Shown: positions 21,401 through 29,600 of the stretch, one piece after another | How the letters are laid out: every line of letters begins with the position of its first letter | Position numbering within the stretch: the stretch's first letter is position 1 | NCBI GenBank assembly: GCA_946183785.1 | Contig: CAMHCS010000009.1 | Location: 21,041 to 85,040, forward strand | Direction of reading: 5' to 3' | DNA: 64,000 nt | Source: an uncultured Selenomonadales bacterium | GTDB taxonomy: Bacteria > Bacillota > Negativicutes > Selenomonadales > Selenomonadaceae | The notes under the pieces: model-generated | Database searches by the model: none | The model's input: the letters and a program-made list of their open reading frames with translations, nothing else | Told to the model about the DNA's origin: nothing | Translations under genes and position numbers: made by a program

Positions 21401-21759
21401 CCGACGCGGTTGTCCTTGATGGCGTTCACCGTGCCGTTGATGTCGATGCCGTTCTGCACGAGATTCACCAGGTGGCTGCCGTCGCCGGTCCCGCCGAACT
21501 TATGGAAATACATATTCGCGATCTCGTTTTGCGACAGCGTGAAATCCGTGTAGCGGCTGACGGCGATCCCGTCCTTGACGTCCTGGGCGTAAAGCTCATG
21601 GACGGTCCCGGTCCCACCAATCGCGGTTCCATTGGCGTCCGTAATCGTCGAAGCGGACGCGATTGGCGAGAGCGGCGTGAAGAAGAGCCCCGCCGTCGCA
21701 GTCGCCAGCGCCGTTCCGCGCCGGATATACTTCTTATAACGATTCAGCAAATAGCCCAT
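6433..21759 (-). CDS. Giant two-partner-secretion exoprotein (TpsA), LktA-type filamentous adhesin
   Basis: This single open frame encodes 5108 residues. AAGGAGG lies 9 bases before the ATG. Residues 1-37 form a long export signal. The next 130 or so residues form a TPS secretion domain with the hallmark segments NGIDINGTVN and FLSPNGIAIGPTG, the form seen in the leukotoxin LktA family of filamentous adhesins. The body is Ala/Gly/Asn/Thr-rich and repetitive (many NITxAGSV- and GxGxxxS-type segments), as expected for a long right-handed beta-helix. The tail is strongly acidic (DEDEEEE) and has no barrel. Secretion should run through the TpsB pore encoded 30 bases upstream. Expected roles are adhesion or contact with host or partner cells; cytotoxicity like that of fusobacterial LktA cannot be inferred from this reading. 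Confidence 0.9.
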   Translation of the reverse strand: MGYLLNRYKKYIRRGTALATATAGLFFTPLSPIASASTITDANGTAIGGTGTVHELYAQDVKDGIAVSRYTDFTLSQNEIANMYFHKFGGTGDGSHLVNLVQNGIDINGTVNAIKDNRVGGEIFFLSPNGIAIGPTGVINAGRVDLIVPTGGGLGKFKHLWGQFESGDWSRDFNADDLRDINEFATGSDHQDSSDDPHIKVEGKINARSGILLGATNIDIKSGAELKSNRATDFSGLVNTTLTGVGMTATTDDKTGDILLTAHAEHLADDNILSNAVSETAATIWIPNKMTDMSAVINMDGKIEGDGIVKLDATAKTEFQEGEILNVLSQTGILDQILGGTGLTMNADWVDKTGKAAVNVGESGSITSGDALTLNARSDIKVLLTTNTPGTETANLTGGFLPTTALDVVLLKNDAEVNVAGSLNSTVDLSKYTTAEDPAKDHRMTLTATATTTAVTSARAATRVAPGVNPSIAYAAVVAEKADTNASVNLTKSDKPINIMNDTAKDDFVAAATAVTTIDTKAAAVAPDGSTASGAVAYLDNDSNASVNIEKPITARNVSATADNHIGRNALSASSTIGEPDPSLKNPFFIAKDGKPTPGMLDSLLNPLTKLVQDKLKITDASGKLASWRTADVDKNDTANALAQTVLNGDYFKAGVSLGVTTQHNTSSVSVARDVAVTADGAANIAAHTFTDYMNFAAIGELNSQKLSQNAKSMVAAAVVGDSVENDATVTLGKNAKVTSGSAQGKVDITANTEMSYVPIKAWWAFTESKWTTVYDEAKAAGDDNLAKTIDDLSKEITALVAAGDQTSWETFMDVVYDAEDLFMNLMKELDTTTDLYRDVKKAYNATLTLLDPATFMNYYVRTQAHSNVTSGSQLDVTGAATIDILKNRATVIADEGVTISANGSDVNLGAATKTRTQTMAGNGGKFGTTNQSLGSGVGATLAVQDVSGSSLLMLGKSTNVSGKNVNLNADNEMIQTDVVYGAGDAQGKAELNGMIGVIAGASDSVVSVDDEAKITASENAKIYADNDTTITGIAGGVTLGGKQTYAAVGASLVSVAYDVNNYAIVSDNGKDVAIVAAPSLTDSQKKEIEDAVDADIKAGKLDADSRRAEIAAREDEALAAQKASEEDAARTISDGVQLAHKLANEALTGSMDANGEVSNAAVGYTNIGAKTADGATRGKITAGGDFSATANTDGVINSVAIEGTNISDSHPAVDAFNKYVGKAETFVNYLPQAANWPMDKVSKMIGGKIRGKLNEKFATDKANEGVSKANTQDNGKLSTATEQEASAMIQIGGAGSVAINLGDGETAAIVDNVDANAKNVSLDADDFLFKGAWAGAAALNWHGSDANATTGDGSIGGALALNSSSRGVDAILRNTNITNAGSVTNSAEKSGADVAVALGVGLTKAPTTTVSGSAAASLSYNMSDSNVHALMIGDTVTGNNNTSIENKALDADIQIAGGVSAAVATGNSEISLGMGGSAAANRVRNDVQSGVIRGSYDKLGSFGVDAVKSVNQVGVAVAADYTSSQTGLSLGFSGAVAYNDTDNTTNAFMDGATVTATNVAVEANDTLGTNQYNKYLTDRSVDPSGTSFFGANAKENAKDPKGGVVIGGAFAGEFTYGSGDKSAGGGTGIAITYNASKNDMTAEVNNSTITASSLRAQTTDQTTIASLGLGASMGGTIFGGAGAVSWNDIKNTNKVNFENNTKITADSVEGKTLNESRIVNVTGETSVGKGAAAGLNFSFNDLDNASGVYLKGGSYIAKGSNGLALNLETQNHEFDFALGLGASVSTKTGALAGTIAVTTGDSSAETKIGDDSDANKTRTTITNAKTVNVSAKDSATKVTTGGEATVSNGSFGAVGVSIAYADIGGNSMNSEKAGEKLRAEINYADVTTVSGATIDVKTEDQGSLGTTAAGAGISISKDPMNLQGAAAVSELAKDAGASVKNSNIDASSGGKDAVVTVSSDSKNKIWTTGLAASIAPAGGYISAGAALSISQINHNTNVDFDNTTANLKTLSLSGVGYSDIVASAAGVSVSGKGLGVAGSFAYDYIGSNVNTTMDGSNVTADGSIGVIAQSDEEISNYAGSVGGSGVAGVGVSVNINRITGDTKAAVSDSTLTAKGNDGGVTVKSDVPDDALIDIRDGIVENINPTLSDKRVSSTKNGVVVDASATHAIASDIVSAGIGAKAGLDGTFNENFISGKTSALMEKTSVNSGVSSAASTQDVSVRAADFMNLGVVELNVAGAAYAGIGATENTNLLERETSAQVLGESSTKRAAIHADEFNVEAVSKKGTGNLAAVGAVSGEGASASFNVIYDGLSGKTFSNVKNADVTFANAATVSADSFQQASMAYFQGGATGIGAGLGLAAGVIEQSSETTASVTDASITGASGAAKITADNRTKARSVATSVGFAGEGFGGAGTVFVNQFNNIVGVTADDATINAGSVTLAANNNLKTDSYGGSAAIAGLGASLGISTLYNSVADTVFTDVTNGSALDAKSGNLTISAATTRDFTQGVATISGSAFAGVAVNYLGEYINSAVDNDDLKTKIKALNDGTKTETLNASDFEGLTADQMTQVNTDTSFTVSTDGTNQNNNVTQGVHVRVGKGSSTKNSTVTSKGALTVSVTESNEMMANGDAGGLGIAGITASAVDVRAKRANDVSLDGATLSGGSVDIKAAAQNVKNDDGSDGDGMHTVSFTGSAGGVALSALESVAKTEGNTEVTVKDSSISSNNGNLGIAAEDTARIKAESVSMSFGIGTVSGLYTKAENVGATGVSFSGTNTVDAGTSGTLTVSAAKQNAVDAQSISGAYTAGAGVTYNRTLANDTGTSFVTISGSGNTFKAKDASFSATNAPTLSVDIDQDGCGLVPGLVSYGEVTLSSGAAVTADANNKFYADTLSFSSKVGDTSKTTANVSVVSVALAAGGDLNVVGDHAYATSSATSSANIKSQNYFGAGGGDKGTALTVSAENNVNKKINILNANVGLLELACAGIEGKAAHMTTKDEDGKEKDIPDVAEARAEGGNVKSLSLSATGNAYVDNNTSGNGGGVMEAGNLACARVNMDGSASATLSGAWNIGGGNVAVTALQNNATDYQALSGSGGALNVTAVEGKMMMNGTATAAAADSTTIQGANTLDFLAKNTVSVNQDSSNKYCYNVCGVSGSLAGFENVDSYVDTKTNSALSIGKNAKFTTTGAQTYDAYSNVLLNNTAYGVASGVIESGNTQVRTYVTTANTISVGEGARFVNEGVFGTGGVTLAAHDNYNMKSGAQAVTSGFLSFVTNADTSFTMDRTNKVDVAGALDSAKDISVYAGADAAGNLSNLTNWLIAEAYNYSAIPSASPDVTNTVTEKSQVQIAKTASLEAARDINLLANNGQENIKTETKAWKWGSTSEADILSSVDGVIDYGQTKDNFVQVDGSLLAGKRYGLYVNIDGQMVPTGATIAGTSNNGSYTITIKDSNGKTLDNLQGQVKTGTFDYGNALYDRWKELNDLIGQYQGKDLSGQDLAAYTGYQAELAVVEAQMDALGMMSDVTDARDGTTAKVPMTGEKDQKGYQVVYVELPDELVASGGNIRVTSDNLTGGGSLTANGSPEVNITNTSNAYLKLHDVRTEENGGSIFFNGASLPTDKANDSINAKNLSGTAAFSDVTVDKLGSNAKITVYNENTKGDVNYTTTDDAGNPVNGVYAAVSTVEIDGEINAANGTVNITNKSGSIVVNSSEEHPAGIYGATVSVDAAGSFSTGYESKAHNIGYDPKEIYGNDASFKYGAGLQNFNTGTTADHKDAYYTWDDMEKKHPSPTLTPSVMGGSVMIWASDINVNGLLQSGYGTFTATVTQDAVNAAKEKAKNNSSDSAVTINGKTMYQVSADGKSAVYDSNGKLTEYAKTVGIYYDPDTNTLVTKEDIINQGGNITLIGRIVNTDPNGNARIVAANGGADIIIDNQSDTALKLGRILNNDVKGYVKIVDSLKNSTQPEETVFTSANGKEQTYKPADNAIYSWTDGTQTTTVVTCTNDHKEFLNFAFPTDDYDENTVRSNPVKYTGDDLDPDAYTVTDSSFDRTKAYRVVGDNVIQNDPPIKSAVSTTEEWHFMNKHYIDTWTETTGSKQIYVHSLLADNPISIAFIGKDAGSIDIKSGGSVTLTGEVRNNSADATFSVKSTGGSIIQTDGSAIKGNNVSLYAKDNVSLTNLTAMATVDEKPITLSAVSENGDVSVTTHGADVSVRNLAAGVGQSLTTDSYGAKDVSLSSEGSIVMDGAADSYGVKGSRIDLTAGGAVGAADRALIVQGGQTPTGDDPMTASVNISAQGDVNALQQKGDLRVGRIESAGGDVSLTAWDGMILDATPSADVAPTGDDLTTKVRRWADAGAIADSEVSADYVGTNTKLSQQAAVNYEDSVKKAWTLYDTQKKYYSDAANQNEQDPNYQAYKRLDAKFSGYASVDDFLAAQKTDASSQYAKILNISAAPWTKDMMIYALRDSIVNKTTGSTDNNGKLANIVGDNITLKSARGIGTVGAEQETINLSWLKPGYVDDNGKTNVDYLKDLNSANDADITVNRDANGKIVSFDIQKSAPVGVYGRKNSLGTEGALLYADSITVKDGATAGDYGIYIAARGKSESEAATALTIDQIVTKGDGDVRLLGKMGVTATNKFDAADASKKFDIIGRDLIIEGGTGKIDGFDGFHTALSGMLTARAEDDITIKNYYDGNELPVAYGDRNTLQLGAVYSPKNVYLGGLNSIVMSGKADPVAYVNAGEHLTLFTTGANGTIGTQSEGVRVLANGAPVGLYSDQYKYMHLSGVKGTLDNPTMVIHGRPNAEYEENDGLIAAQKLVVESEGDLSLGCAEERDANGNIIRAALAGNLVAIPSADTVNAFMRSRNWKDLRKEWGFLGGAGADTTTSTVVLSAGRDLSLNGNIYSYYDLMDENGWHRYGCAVDLTAGRDIKQNAGGLYVGTVNTYAGGNVTLLSDANAFHTFNAYGQGGSTGDLRVASHPLGNGVLLGENGNTLTVNLYASKAGDLDFANLDDGDVSYSMIMPFGKMMNWRHGARFTAKHRHLMNNYYRAEAAIIDGMNFRFPMDFGFKFFDVANRGDLVSFYFDGMKNASPGEFIVDNDDEDEEEETGTETQEEQEA

Positions 21760-21789
21760 GATGAAATCCTCCTTGCAACTTGTGATTCC

Positions 21790-23451
21790 TTAAAAGTTCG
21801 CGGTAATCAGGAAATGAAGCCGCGCGGCGTCCTGTTTTTCCTGGGCGACCCAGCGCTGCAGCGGCATGCCCAGTACGAGGCTCGTCGACACGTCCTTGAA
21901 GCTTGCCATGACGCCCACGCCCGTTGAAATCAGCATATCCGCGTCGCTTTGCACGTCCCTTCCGTAAACTTTGCCGTAGTCGAGGAAGGCGAGCGCCCGC
22001 ACGTTCCGGTCCGGCGTCAGCGGCACCTGGTACTCCAGGCTTGCCGTGAAGCCGTCGTCGCCGCGCAGCAGGCTTTCCTCATAGCCCCGGACGGTGGACA
22101 CGCCGCCGATGTAAAAGGTGTCGACGCCCGCCAGCGCGCTGGAATTGGTGAGCTGGCCGTCAAAACGCGCCATCAGGGTTTGCCCCGCTTTGTACTGTTT
22201 CTGGTAAATGGCGTCAAGGCGCCAGTTCCAGGTCTCGAAGGATTCGCCGTCCCTGTCCTTGGGGAAGGTACGCGCCAGCGAATGTTTATGGAAGAGCACA
22301 TAGGAATCCCCGTAATGCGTGAAGGAGACGTACGGGGAGACCTGCGTCGTATGGTCGTTGATCCAATGCGTGTTCGCCGGTCCAAAAGTCGTCTCCGAAT
22401 GTTGCCGTATCAGCTGCAGCCCAAACTCGAACCTTCGGTTCGCATCCACGAGATAAGGGTTACGGAGCGCCATGCTGAAAGCGTAGGCTTTGCCCTCCAC
22501 GCCGATAGGGTGAAGCAGGCCGTCGGTGATGCGGGTCTGGTTTCCGCTGTAGTCAATGCTGAGCTTCATGCCGTGGCGGTTCAGCGGGAACGTATAGCCG
22601 AGGCCCCAGATGTCCGTCCCCTGGCTTCGCTGGTAGTTCGCCTGCAGGCTGTCGCGAAACCCGGAGACGCTCTTGTTGAGGTAGAAAAGACCTTCGCGCC
22701 AGCGGCCGCTGGTCTCGTAGCCGTTGTTGTCCACGAACAGCGTCACGTTCTCGTTCTTGAGCGGCTCATAGACGAGGATTTCGTAATCTGTCGTTCCCTC
22801 TTCCTTTCCGGCACGCATCACTATTCGAAGCTGCGCGTCGTGGGAGCCGTTGAAATGCTGCAACTCCCGCGTGAGCTTGTCGGTGTTCGCGATAGTTCCC
22901 TGCGTCACGGTAAAATTCTCTTTGACATATTTCTCCTTCGTGTGCGCGTTGCCGTGTACGGAGATGTCGCCCGTCTTTCCCTCTACGAGCCGGATCGTGA
23001 CTTCTCCTTCGTGGATTCGCTGGGGCGGCAGGAACGCCCGGCAGGTCATGAAGCCCTTTTTCTCGTACAGCGCGTTGATTTTCTCGACAAGGTCGTAAAG
23101 ATCTTTCAGTGAGACGGTGCGGCCGATATAGTCGGCGGCAAGACCGTCCAGTTCCTCGCGGGTCAGTATTTCGGACTGGTCCATACGCACGTTTTGCAGT
23201 GTAAAGGTGACGGCTTCCGCCTGCGCGTCGTTCTGTTCTTTCTCCTGCTCCACTTTCGCGTTGCGGGCCTCCTGGTCCTCCTGGATCTCCTGGGCGATGC
23301 GCTCTCGCTCGATCGCCTCCCGGGCACGATTCAACGCCGCTCCGGCGGTGTCGAGGGGGGCCGCTCCCGCGCAGGACGGGAAGACAGTCAGCGCGGCAGC
23401 CAGCGAAAGCGCCAGCGGGGAAAATTTAGTACGGCATGGCTTTACGGCCAT
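21790..23451 (-). CDS. TpsB outer-membrane transporter (ShlB/FhaC/HecB family)
   Basis: The 553-residue protein has a signal peptide (about 1-30) and an acidic/basic helical stretch (about 40-75), comparable to the plug helix of FhaC. POTRA-type domains follow (about 80-240), then a C-terminal 16-strand-type barrel ending in Phe. The diagnostic VRGY loop motif is at about residue 453 and FLDYGK follows. The start at 23451 has AAGGAG 9 bases upstream. It exports the TpsA encoded 30 bases downstream. POTRA domains recognise the TPS domain in the periplasm and the barrel lets the chain through. It is the first gene of the operon tpsB-tpsA-autotransporter. Confidence 0.93.
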   Translation of the reverse strand: MAVKPCRTKFSPLALSLAAALTVFPSCAGAAPLDTAGAALNRAREAIERERIAQEIQEDQEARNAKVEQEKEQNDAQAEAVTFTLQNVRMDQSEILTREELDGLAADYIGRTVSLKDLYDLVEKINALYEKKGFMTCRAFLPPQRIHEGEVTIRLVEGKTGDISVHGNAHTKEKYVKENFTVTQGTIANTDKLTRELQHFNGSHDAQLRIVMRAGKEEGTTDYEILVYEPLKNENVTLFVDNNGYETSGRWREGLFYLNKSVSGFRDSLQANYQRSQGTDIWGLGYTFPLNRHGMKLSIDYSGNQTRITDGLLHPIGVEGKAYAFSMALRNPYLVDANRRFEFGLQLIRQHSETTFGPANTHWINDHTTQVSPYVSFTHYGDSYVLFHKHSLARTFPKDRDGESFETWNWRLDAIYQKQYKAGQTLMARFDGQLTNSSALAGVDTFYIGGVSTVRGYEESLLRGDDGFTASLEYQVPLTPDRNVRALAFLDYGKVYGRDVQSDADMLISTGVGVMASFKDVSTSLVLGMPLQRWVAQEKQDAARLHFLITANF

Positions 23452-23488
23452 TAAACTTCACTCCTTAGAAAATGAAATGATCTTTTAC

Positions 23489-23518
23489 GTATTATTTCCA
23501 TAATATATACTATATCAA
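23489..23518 (-). promoter_or_regulatory. Candidate promoter of the tpsB-tpsA-autotransporter operon
   Basis: On the minus strand: TTGATA, an 18-bp spacer, TAATAC, in a markedly AT-rich stretch 38 bases upstream of the tpsB start. Several other TATA-like hexamers overlap, so the exact -10 is uncertain. The remaining intergenic DNA (23519-23653) shows only a weak hairpin and no clear terminator. Confidence 0.5.
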
Positions 23519-23653
23519 ATGATTAATGCGTCGGAAATACTTTTGTATATTTCCCGTCAGCCGGATGGGGGAATATAAGGGAAACACACGGCACCAATAG
23601 CATCTTTGTTTTATCAGGTTGCGTTCGTTTGCTTCACGGAAATGGCCGAAGCC

Positions 23654-26600
23654 TCAGAACAACCATGAGATACTTATACCGCCCATGACACCCTGCTTCT
23701 TTCCGGCGAAGCCGGAGAGGTTCAGGTCGAGGCTCCACGGCGTATTTTCGGGCGTCACTTTCGCGCCGATCTCCGCGCGGAAGCTGCCGCCGCTGGTATC
23801 GGTGCCGCGGATCGGCACGTTGCCGACGCCGTTGCTGACCGAGCCGCTTGCCTTGCCGTCGAACTCGTGCTCATAGGAGAGGCCGCCGTAGAAGTTCCAC
23901 TTCTCGCGCTTCATCGTGTAGCGCGCGCCGACGCGCAGCACCTGGCTCGTCAGCGCGTCGAGGTCATAGTGCGTGTCCGCGTCGAAGGATATGCTGTTCC
24001 GGCGGTTGAAGAAGTATTTGCCGTAGACGTCGACGCTGTCGCCGTTCGCGAGCGCAATCTCCCGGCCCACGCCGATATGCGCGCCCCAGTACGGCGCGTC
24101 GGTCTCGTAGTTGTGGGGATTTCCGGCCGGGTCGAGCATGACGTTTCTCGTCTCGCCGTGCACCGTGCCCGCCCGGAGGCTGCCCTCGACATAGAGACCG
24201 TGCTTCGCGGTCCATTTCGCGAGCAGGCCGCCGCCGGTATAGCGTACCGAGCCGTCGCCCCGCAGGTCGCCGTTGTGCGTGGTGTAGTTGCCTGTGCCGT
24301 ATTCGAAGAACGCGCCGTACTCGAAGGCGGATTTTTCCTTCTCGTTCTTGTGCCCGAGGGCGAGGATCGCGTTCCAGGCGCGGATGTCGATATGGCTGCC
24401 CGTCTCCTGCCGGATGGAGCCGCCGCCCATCTGCGCGTAAGTCGAGACCCCGTCGGCGCCGATGTTCGCCGCGTCGGCCAGTCCCTCGGCGGCGGCGCCG
24501 ATGAATTCGTTGCCGACGGATAGGGTCGCCATGCCTGCGCCCGCGCCCATCAGGGTGCTGTGCGTCTCCTCCGACGCCTCGACGGTCTTGACGGTGAACA
24601 CGAGGTCGCTGCCTTTCAGCTCCGCGCTGCCTTCGCCCGCCAGCGTCGTTCCAGCTTTGTAGCGCGTACCGGTGACGTCGCCGATGCTCGTGCCGAAGTC
24701 CGAGACGAGTCTCGTCTGCGCGCCTTCGTCCAGGGAGGAGATGTTCGTGAAGCGGATATTCGTGGTGTCCACTGCCGTCCCATCGAAAGAAACGTTTTGG
24801 GGACGCGTCGTCAGCGGGCTTTCCCCGGTCCATTGCACGTCGCCGAAGGTCAGCTTCGAGGCCTGATTTGCCGTGGCAGTGTAGGTGACGAGGCCGCTCT
24901 GCGATTGGAGATTGCCGGAGATCACGCCCGCGAGGTTTACGCCCGTGGCGGGCGTATCGCTGTATGCGATATTTACTTCCTTCGCCATGTCCTTCAGCGT
25001 AGTGTTGGCGGTCAGGAGCGTCATGGATTCTTTTGCCGCGATTCCCATGGGGTTCGCGATGGAGAATGACGATGTGTCGATATCGTTGACGCCTTCGTAG
25101 TTGATAGCGTCGATATTCGCGTTGGGACGAAGAGAACCGCCGTTCTCCCACGAAATCTCGCCGAGGGAAATGTTGTTCACATATACGGTGGAGGCGTCGA
25201 AAACGAGATCGTTGGCCTCGTTGAGCCTGACACCGCGGGCCCATGAGCCGGAGAGTGTGACGCCGTTCTTTTCGCTGGAGAAATCGGTTTGCTTCCCGTA
25301 GGCGTTTTCGCCGGTGATATTCGCGCCGACCAAAGCCCCGTTCGTCGCGGTCAGGATGGTCGTAACCTTGCCCGCCAGATCCTCCGGGCGAAGTGTGAGT
25401 ACGTCGGTATTCACGGTGACAGCCGACGAGCCTTTCATCCAGCCCGCGGGGACGTCGGGAACCGTGTCGGAAGCGGGGTTCCATGCCCGGAGGTCAACGC
25501 CGTCCAGAGTCATGCCGGTCGCCTGATAGACAAGCTGCTTGTCCGCCGCCGATACTTTGCCCGTCAGCGTGCCGACGAGGGCCGCGCCGTTGGCCGCAAG
25601 ATAGCCGACGCTCTGTTGGTGGTCGGCGTTTATGACGGTCGTCGTGTCCGCTGCAAGATTTGTCGCGCCGGACAGCAGCGTCGTTTTGCTCTGGGAGGAG
25701 AGGGCGGCCTTCTGGTCGTCGGTGAAGGTGAAGCGGAGTCCCCCGGCGTCCGCCTTTGCGTACAGGAAGTCATAGCCGTCCTTTGTTTCGACGGTACGGC
25801 CCGCGTCCCATGATACGGCGCCGAGAGAAATATCCGCGACGTTCTTTTCGGTTGTCTTATAGACGAGATGGTTCAGCTGTTCGCCGCCGACGGCGACGCC
25901 CTTCGACTGCGTGCCCGCGAACGCGACGCCGGCGTCTTCGTCGTTGAAGCTGTGAGCTTTGAACGCGATGGCGTCGTCAATCTGCGCGCCCGAGAAATAA
26001 TTCTTCGTATCCGTGGTGAGAATGTTGCGGAAAGTGCCGGGGACGAGTCCGGTCGGCTCCGTGAAGTTGCCCGTCACGGCGACGCCTTTTGCGTTCGCCG
26101 TCCAGGTGGCCGGGACGGCGGCTTTTTCACCGTTCCACCCCGAGAGATCTACGCCGTCCAGCGTGATGCTGTTCGCCGTATATCGGACGGAATTTTCCGC
26201 CGTCGAGACGACGCCGGAGAGCGTCGCCGAGAGCTTCGCGCCGTTGTCTGCGGACGCACCGAAGGATTGCGTATGATCCTTGCCCGTGACCGCCTTTCCG
26301 GCCGCGAGGTTGTTCGCTTCGGTCAGCAGGTCGTAAGTTTTTTCCGCTTCGACTGAGGCGTTGAGGCCCGTGAAGGAGAGACCGGAAGCGTCCATGGTCG
26401 TAACGCCCGAGAAGTCGCAGTCGTATTCGCCGGTCAGGGCGCGCGGCGTTCCCCACGTCATTGCGCCCAATTCAATCTTGTTGGCTTTGACGTCGCCCGC
26501 GTCGAAGACGAGGCTCTTGCCGTCCGCTGATGCGTAGACGCCGTGGCTCCATGTACCGGAGATCGTCACGCCCTTGTCTGCGTCGCTGAAAGTCTTTCCC

Positions 26601-29600
26601 GCAGCGTATTTGTTGTCGCCCGTGATGTTCGCGTCGCTGAATATGGCCGAATCCGAATCCGCGGTGAGCAGCGTTTTCTTTTCGCCCACGACGCTCATCG
26701 GCGTCGTGAAGCTGCCGGCGTCCACCCTGACGCCCGCCGTGTTTGCCGCCCAGCCTGTCGGCACTTCGTCCGCCGTGCCGGTTATGTCCGTCACTTTCAC
26801 GCTGTCCAGCGTGACGCTGTTCACGGTGTATTTGACCGCATTGTTGGAGGACGACGCCGAGCCGTTCGCCGTGGCCGACAACACTGTATTGTTCCCGGCC
26901 TGTGAGAGGGCGAAAGAGGTCGGCGCCGCCGCGCTGATCGTCGCGCCGGACACGCCGGAAAGCAGCGTCATGGATTGACCTTTTGCAAGCGCTTTCGCCT
27001 GGTCCTGCGTGAAGGAGAAGGCGAGATTTGAAAGATTGACGGCGGGATTGCTTACGAAGGAATAGCCCGTCGCGTCGAAATACGTTCCGCCCGAGGCCCA
27101 TGCGATGGCGCCGTCGAAGGTCGCGTCCGTATAGCCGGTGGTATCGAATTTGTAGGTCAGCGTCTTGCCGGTGTGGGAGAGGGTATTCGCGACGTCGTAC
27201 CCGAGGGTCAGCACGTTCGTCGGCACCGTAGTCTCCCGTGACTTCTGGCCTTCGATCCTGCCGCCAGAGGCGAGCGTCGCGGTGAAATCGTTCCGCTTGA
27301 CGGTCAGGTCCGAGAGGGCGCCGCCCGCCGAGATGAAGGTGTATTCCGCCCCTGCATTCTCTACTTTGAGACCCGTGAAGTCCACGGCGCCGACGGTGAT
27401 ATCGCCTGTGGCCGTGATGAGAGGATTCGCATTCGTCGGAGCCGTCCCGAGGGAAATGGTATTGGCCTTGATATTCCCTACGACGCTCGGATTATTCCTG
27501 TCCGTATAGATGGAAACCGAGCCGCCGTCGGCGACGGACAGCGTGCCCACTGAGAGATTGCTGCCAAGAATATTCCCGCCCGAGGCCGTGACAGTTCCGC
27601 CCATATTGACGTTCCAGAGGGTGCCGTGGCCGGTGATGTTTCCTTTATAGGAGCCGCCCGAGTACATCTCGATGCGGCCGCCCGCCAGCGTGCCCACGGA
27701 GCCGGTGCCGCCGGAATAGATTTTCTGGGTGCCGGCTTTGAGATTGTCGATGGTTCCTATGCCGCCATCATGGACCGTGACCGATACATGGGCGACGGAA
27801 ACGATCTGTTCGCCGTTATTCATGGTCTGAATTCTGCCGGAGCCGCCAATGATAACCTGCCTGCCACCGGCACCCATGATGTCGACGACGGCGCTGCCGC
27901 CTGCCACGATCTGCGCGCCCCCGCCGCTGACGGCAGCGGCGGAACCGAAGCCGCTGTAGACCTCCTGGATTCCGTCTCCTTCAAGACTTCGGGTGATGAT
28001 GCCGGTGCCGCCGGAAACGCGCTGCATGGTATATGTATTATGATACGGGTCGATGGCCTTGGTGCCGCTCACCATGGGAGTGCTGCCGGTACCGCCAATG
28101 ATGGTCTGTGTGCTGCCGATTTTGAGCGTTTCCACCGAGGCGCTGCCGCCCGAAACGAGCTGCGTGCCGCCGTATTCAAGGGTCGTCGCGGAAGCTGTGC
28201 CGCCGCTGACGACCTGCATGCCGCCGCTCTTGATATTCGTGACGGAGCCGCTGCCGCCGGCCACGGTCTGGGTGGCGCCGCTGTTCAGGTCGGCCAGTGA
28301 GGCCGAGCCGCCGCTGACGATCTGGGCGCCGCCGCTTGCGATCACGGCGTCCGTGGAACTGCCGCCCTCCAGGACGACCTCCATGGAGCCGTTTTTGACC
28401 TGCGTGCCGGAGGTCTTCGCGCCGCTGCCGACCTCCAGCGTGCGGTTATCCGCGGAATAGTCGTTCTTTTCAAGCCCCACGATGCGGTGAGTGCCGCCCG
28501 AGAAAAAGACATTGATGAACTTTGCGCCGGGATGTTCCTCGAGGAGCGCGCCGGAGCGGACGTCTATGTTCTCCAACTGGCCGCCGCCGGAAACGATCTG
28601 GGTGCCGCCGTGGAACGAGGATATCCTGCCAGTGCCGCCGCTGGAAACGATCTGCGTGCCGCCGTCCATGTCGGCGATATCGCCGTTGGCGTCGTCTCCG
28701 ACGATCTGCGTGCCGCCGTGCATGGCGGTGATCCTGCCCCAGGTGCTCGAGCCCAGATCCTGCTCGCCGCCGTTCATGGTCGAAATGACGCCGCCGCCGC
28801 TTCGGGGATCGTTGTCCTGATAGTTCCTTACAATCTGTTTGCCGCCGTACATGGTTCCGACGCTGACGGTGGCCTGGTAGGGCAGGGATTCCAAATACTG
28901 GGTGCCGCCCGAGAGGACGTCGATGCTTCCATCGCCCCAGCCAACGAGCTGCGTGCCGCCCTTCATGGTTCCGATCTGGCCCTTGTGCCATTTCGTCGTG
29001 TCCATCGCGCCCACAATCTGGGTGCCGCCGTTCATGACGTCGATGATGGCTGTATCGCCGTAGTTGTTTTGCGTGCCGTCGTTCATGGTGCCTACCGAAA
29101 TCACGCAGAGGTGATAACCGTCGCCTATCTGGGTGCCGCCGTTCATGACGCGGGCGATCGCCGTGCCGCCCTCGTATGTGACATACTGGGTGCCGCCGTT
29201 CATCGTCCCGACGGAGCCTATGCCTTTGCTGTCGTAGTCCTGGCCGTTGGCGGCGTAACCACCGGAAACGTACTGCTTGCCGCCCTCCATGGTCTCGATG
29301 GTGCCGCTGGCATTATGCTCGATCCGTTGATAGCCGCCGCTTATCAACGTTATGTTACCGTGGGAGCCCTTCGCTTTCCCGCCCGAACCGTAGCTGAGGA
29401 TCTGCCCGCCATTGAGCATCAGGTCGATCTGCCCCACGCCGTCGCCGCCGAGGATCTGGTAGCCGCCCGTCACCTTTTTGATGATGTTCTTGCCGCCGAC
29501 GTTCACCCAGCCGTCGGCCAGCTGGCCGATGGTCGTCGTGTCGCCGCCGTGCACGTCAAGCACATAATCCACATAGTCATAGTAATACTCATTGGCCTCG

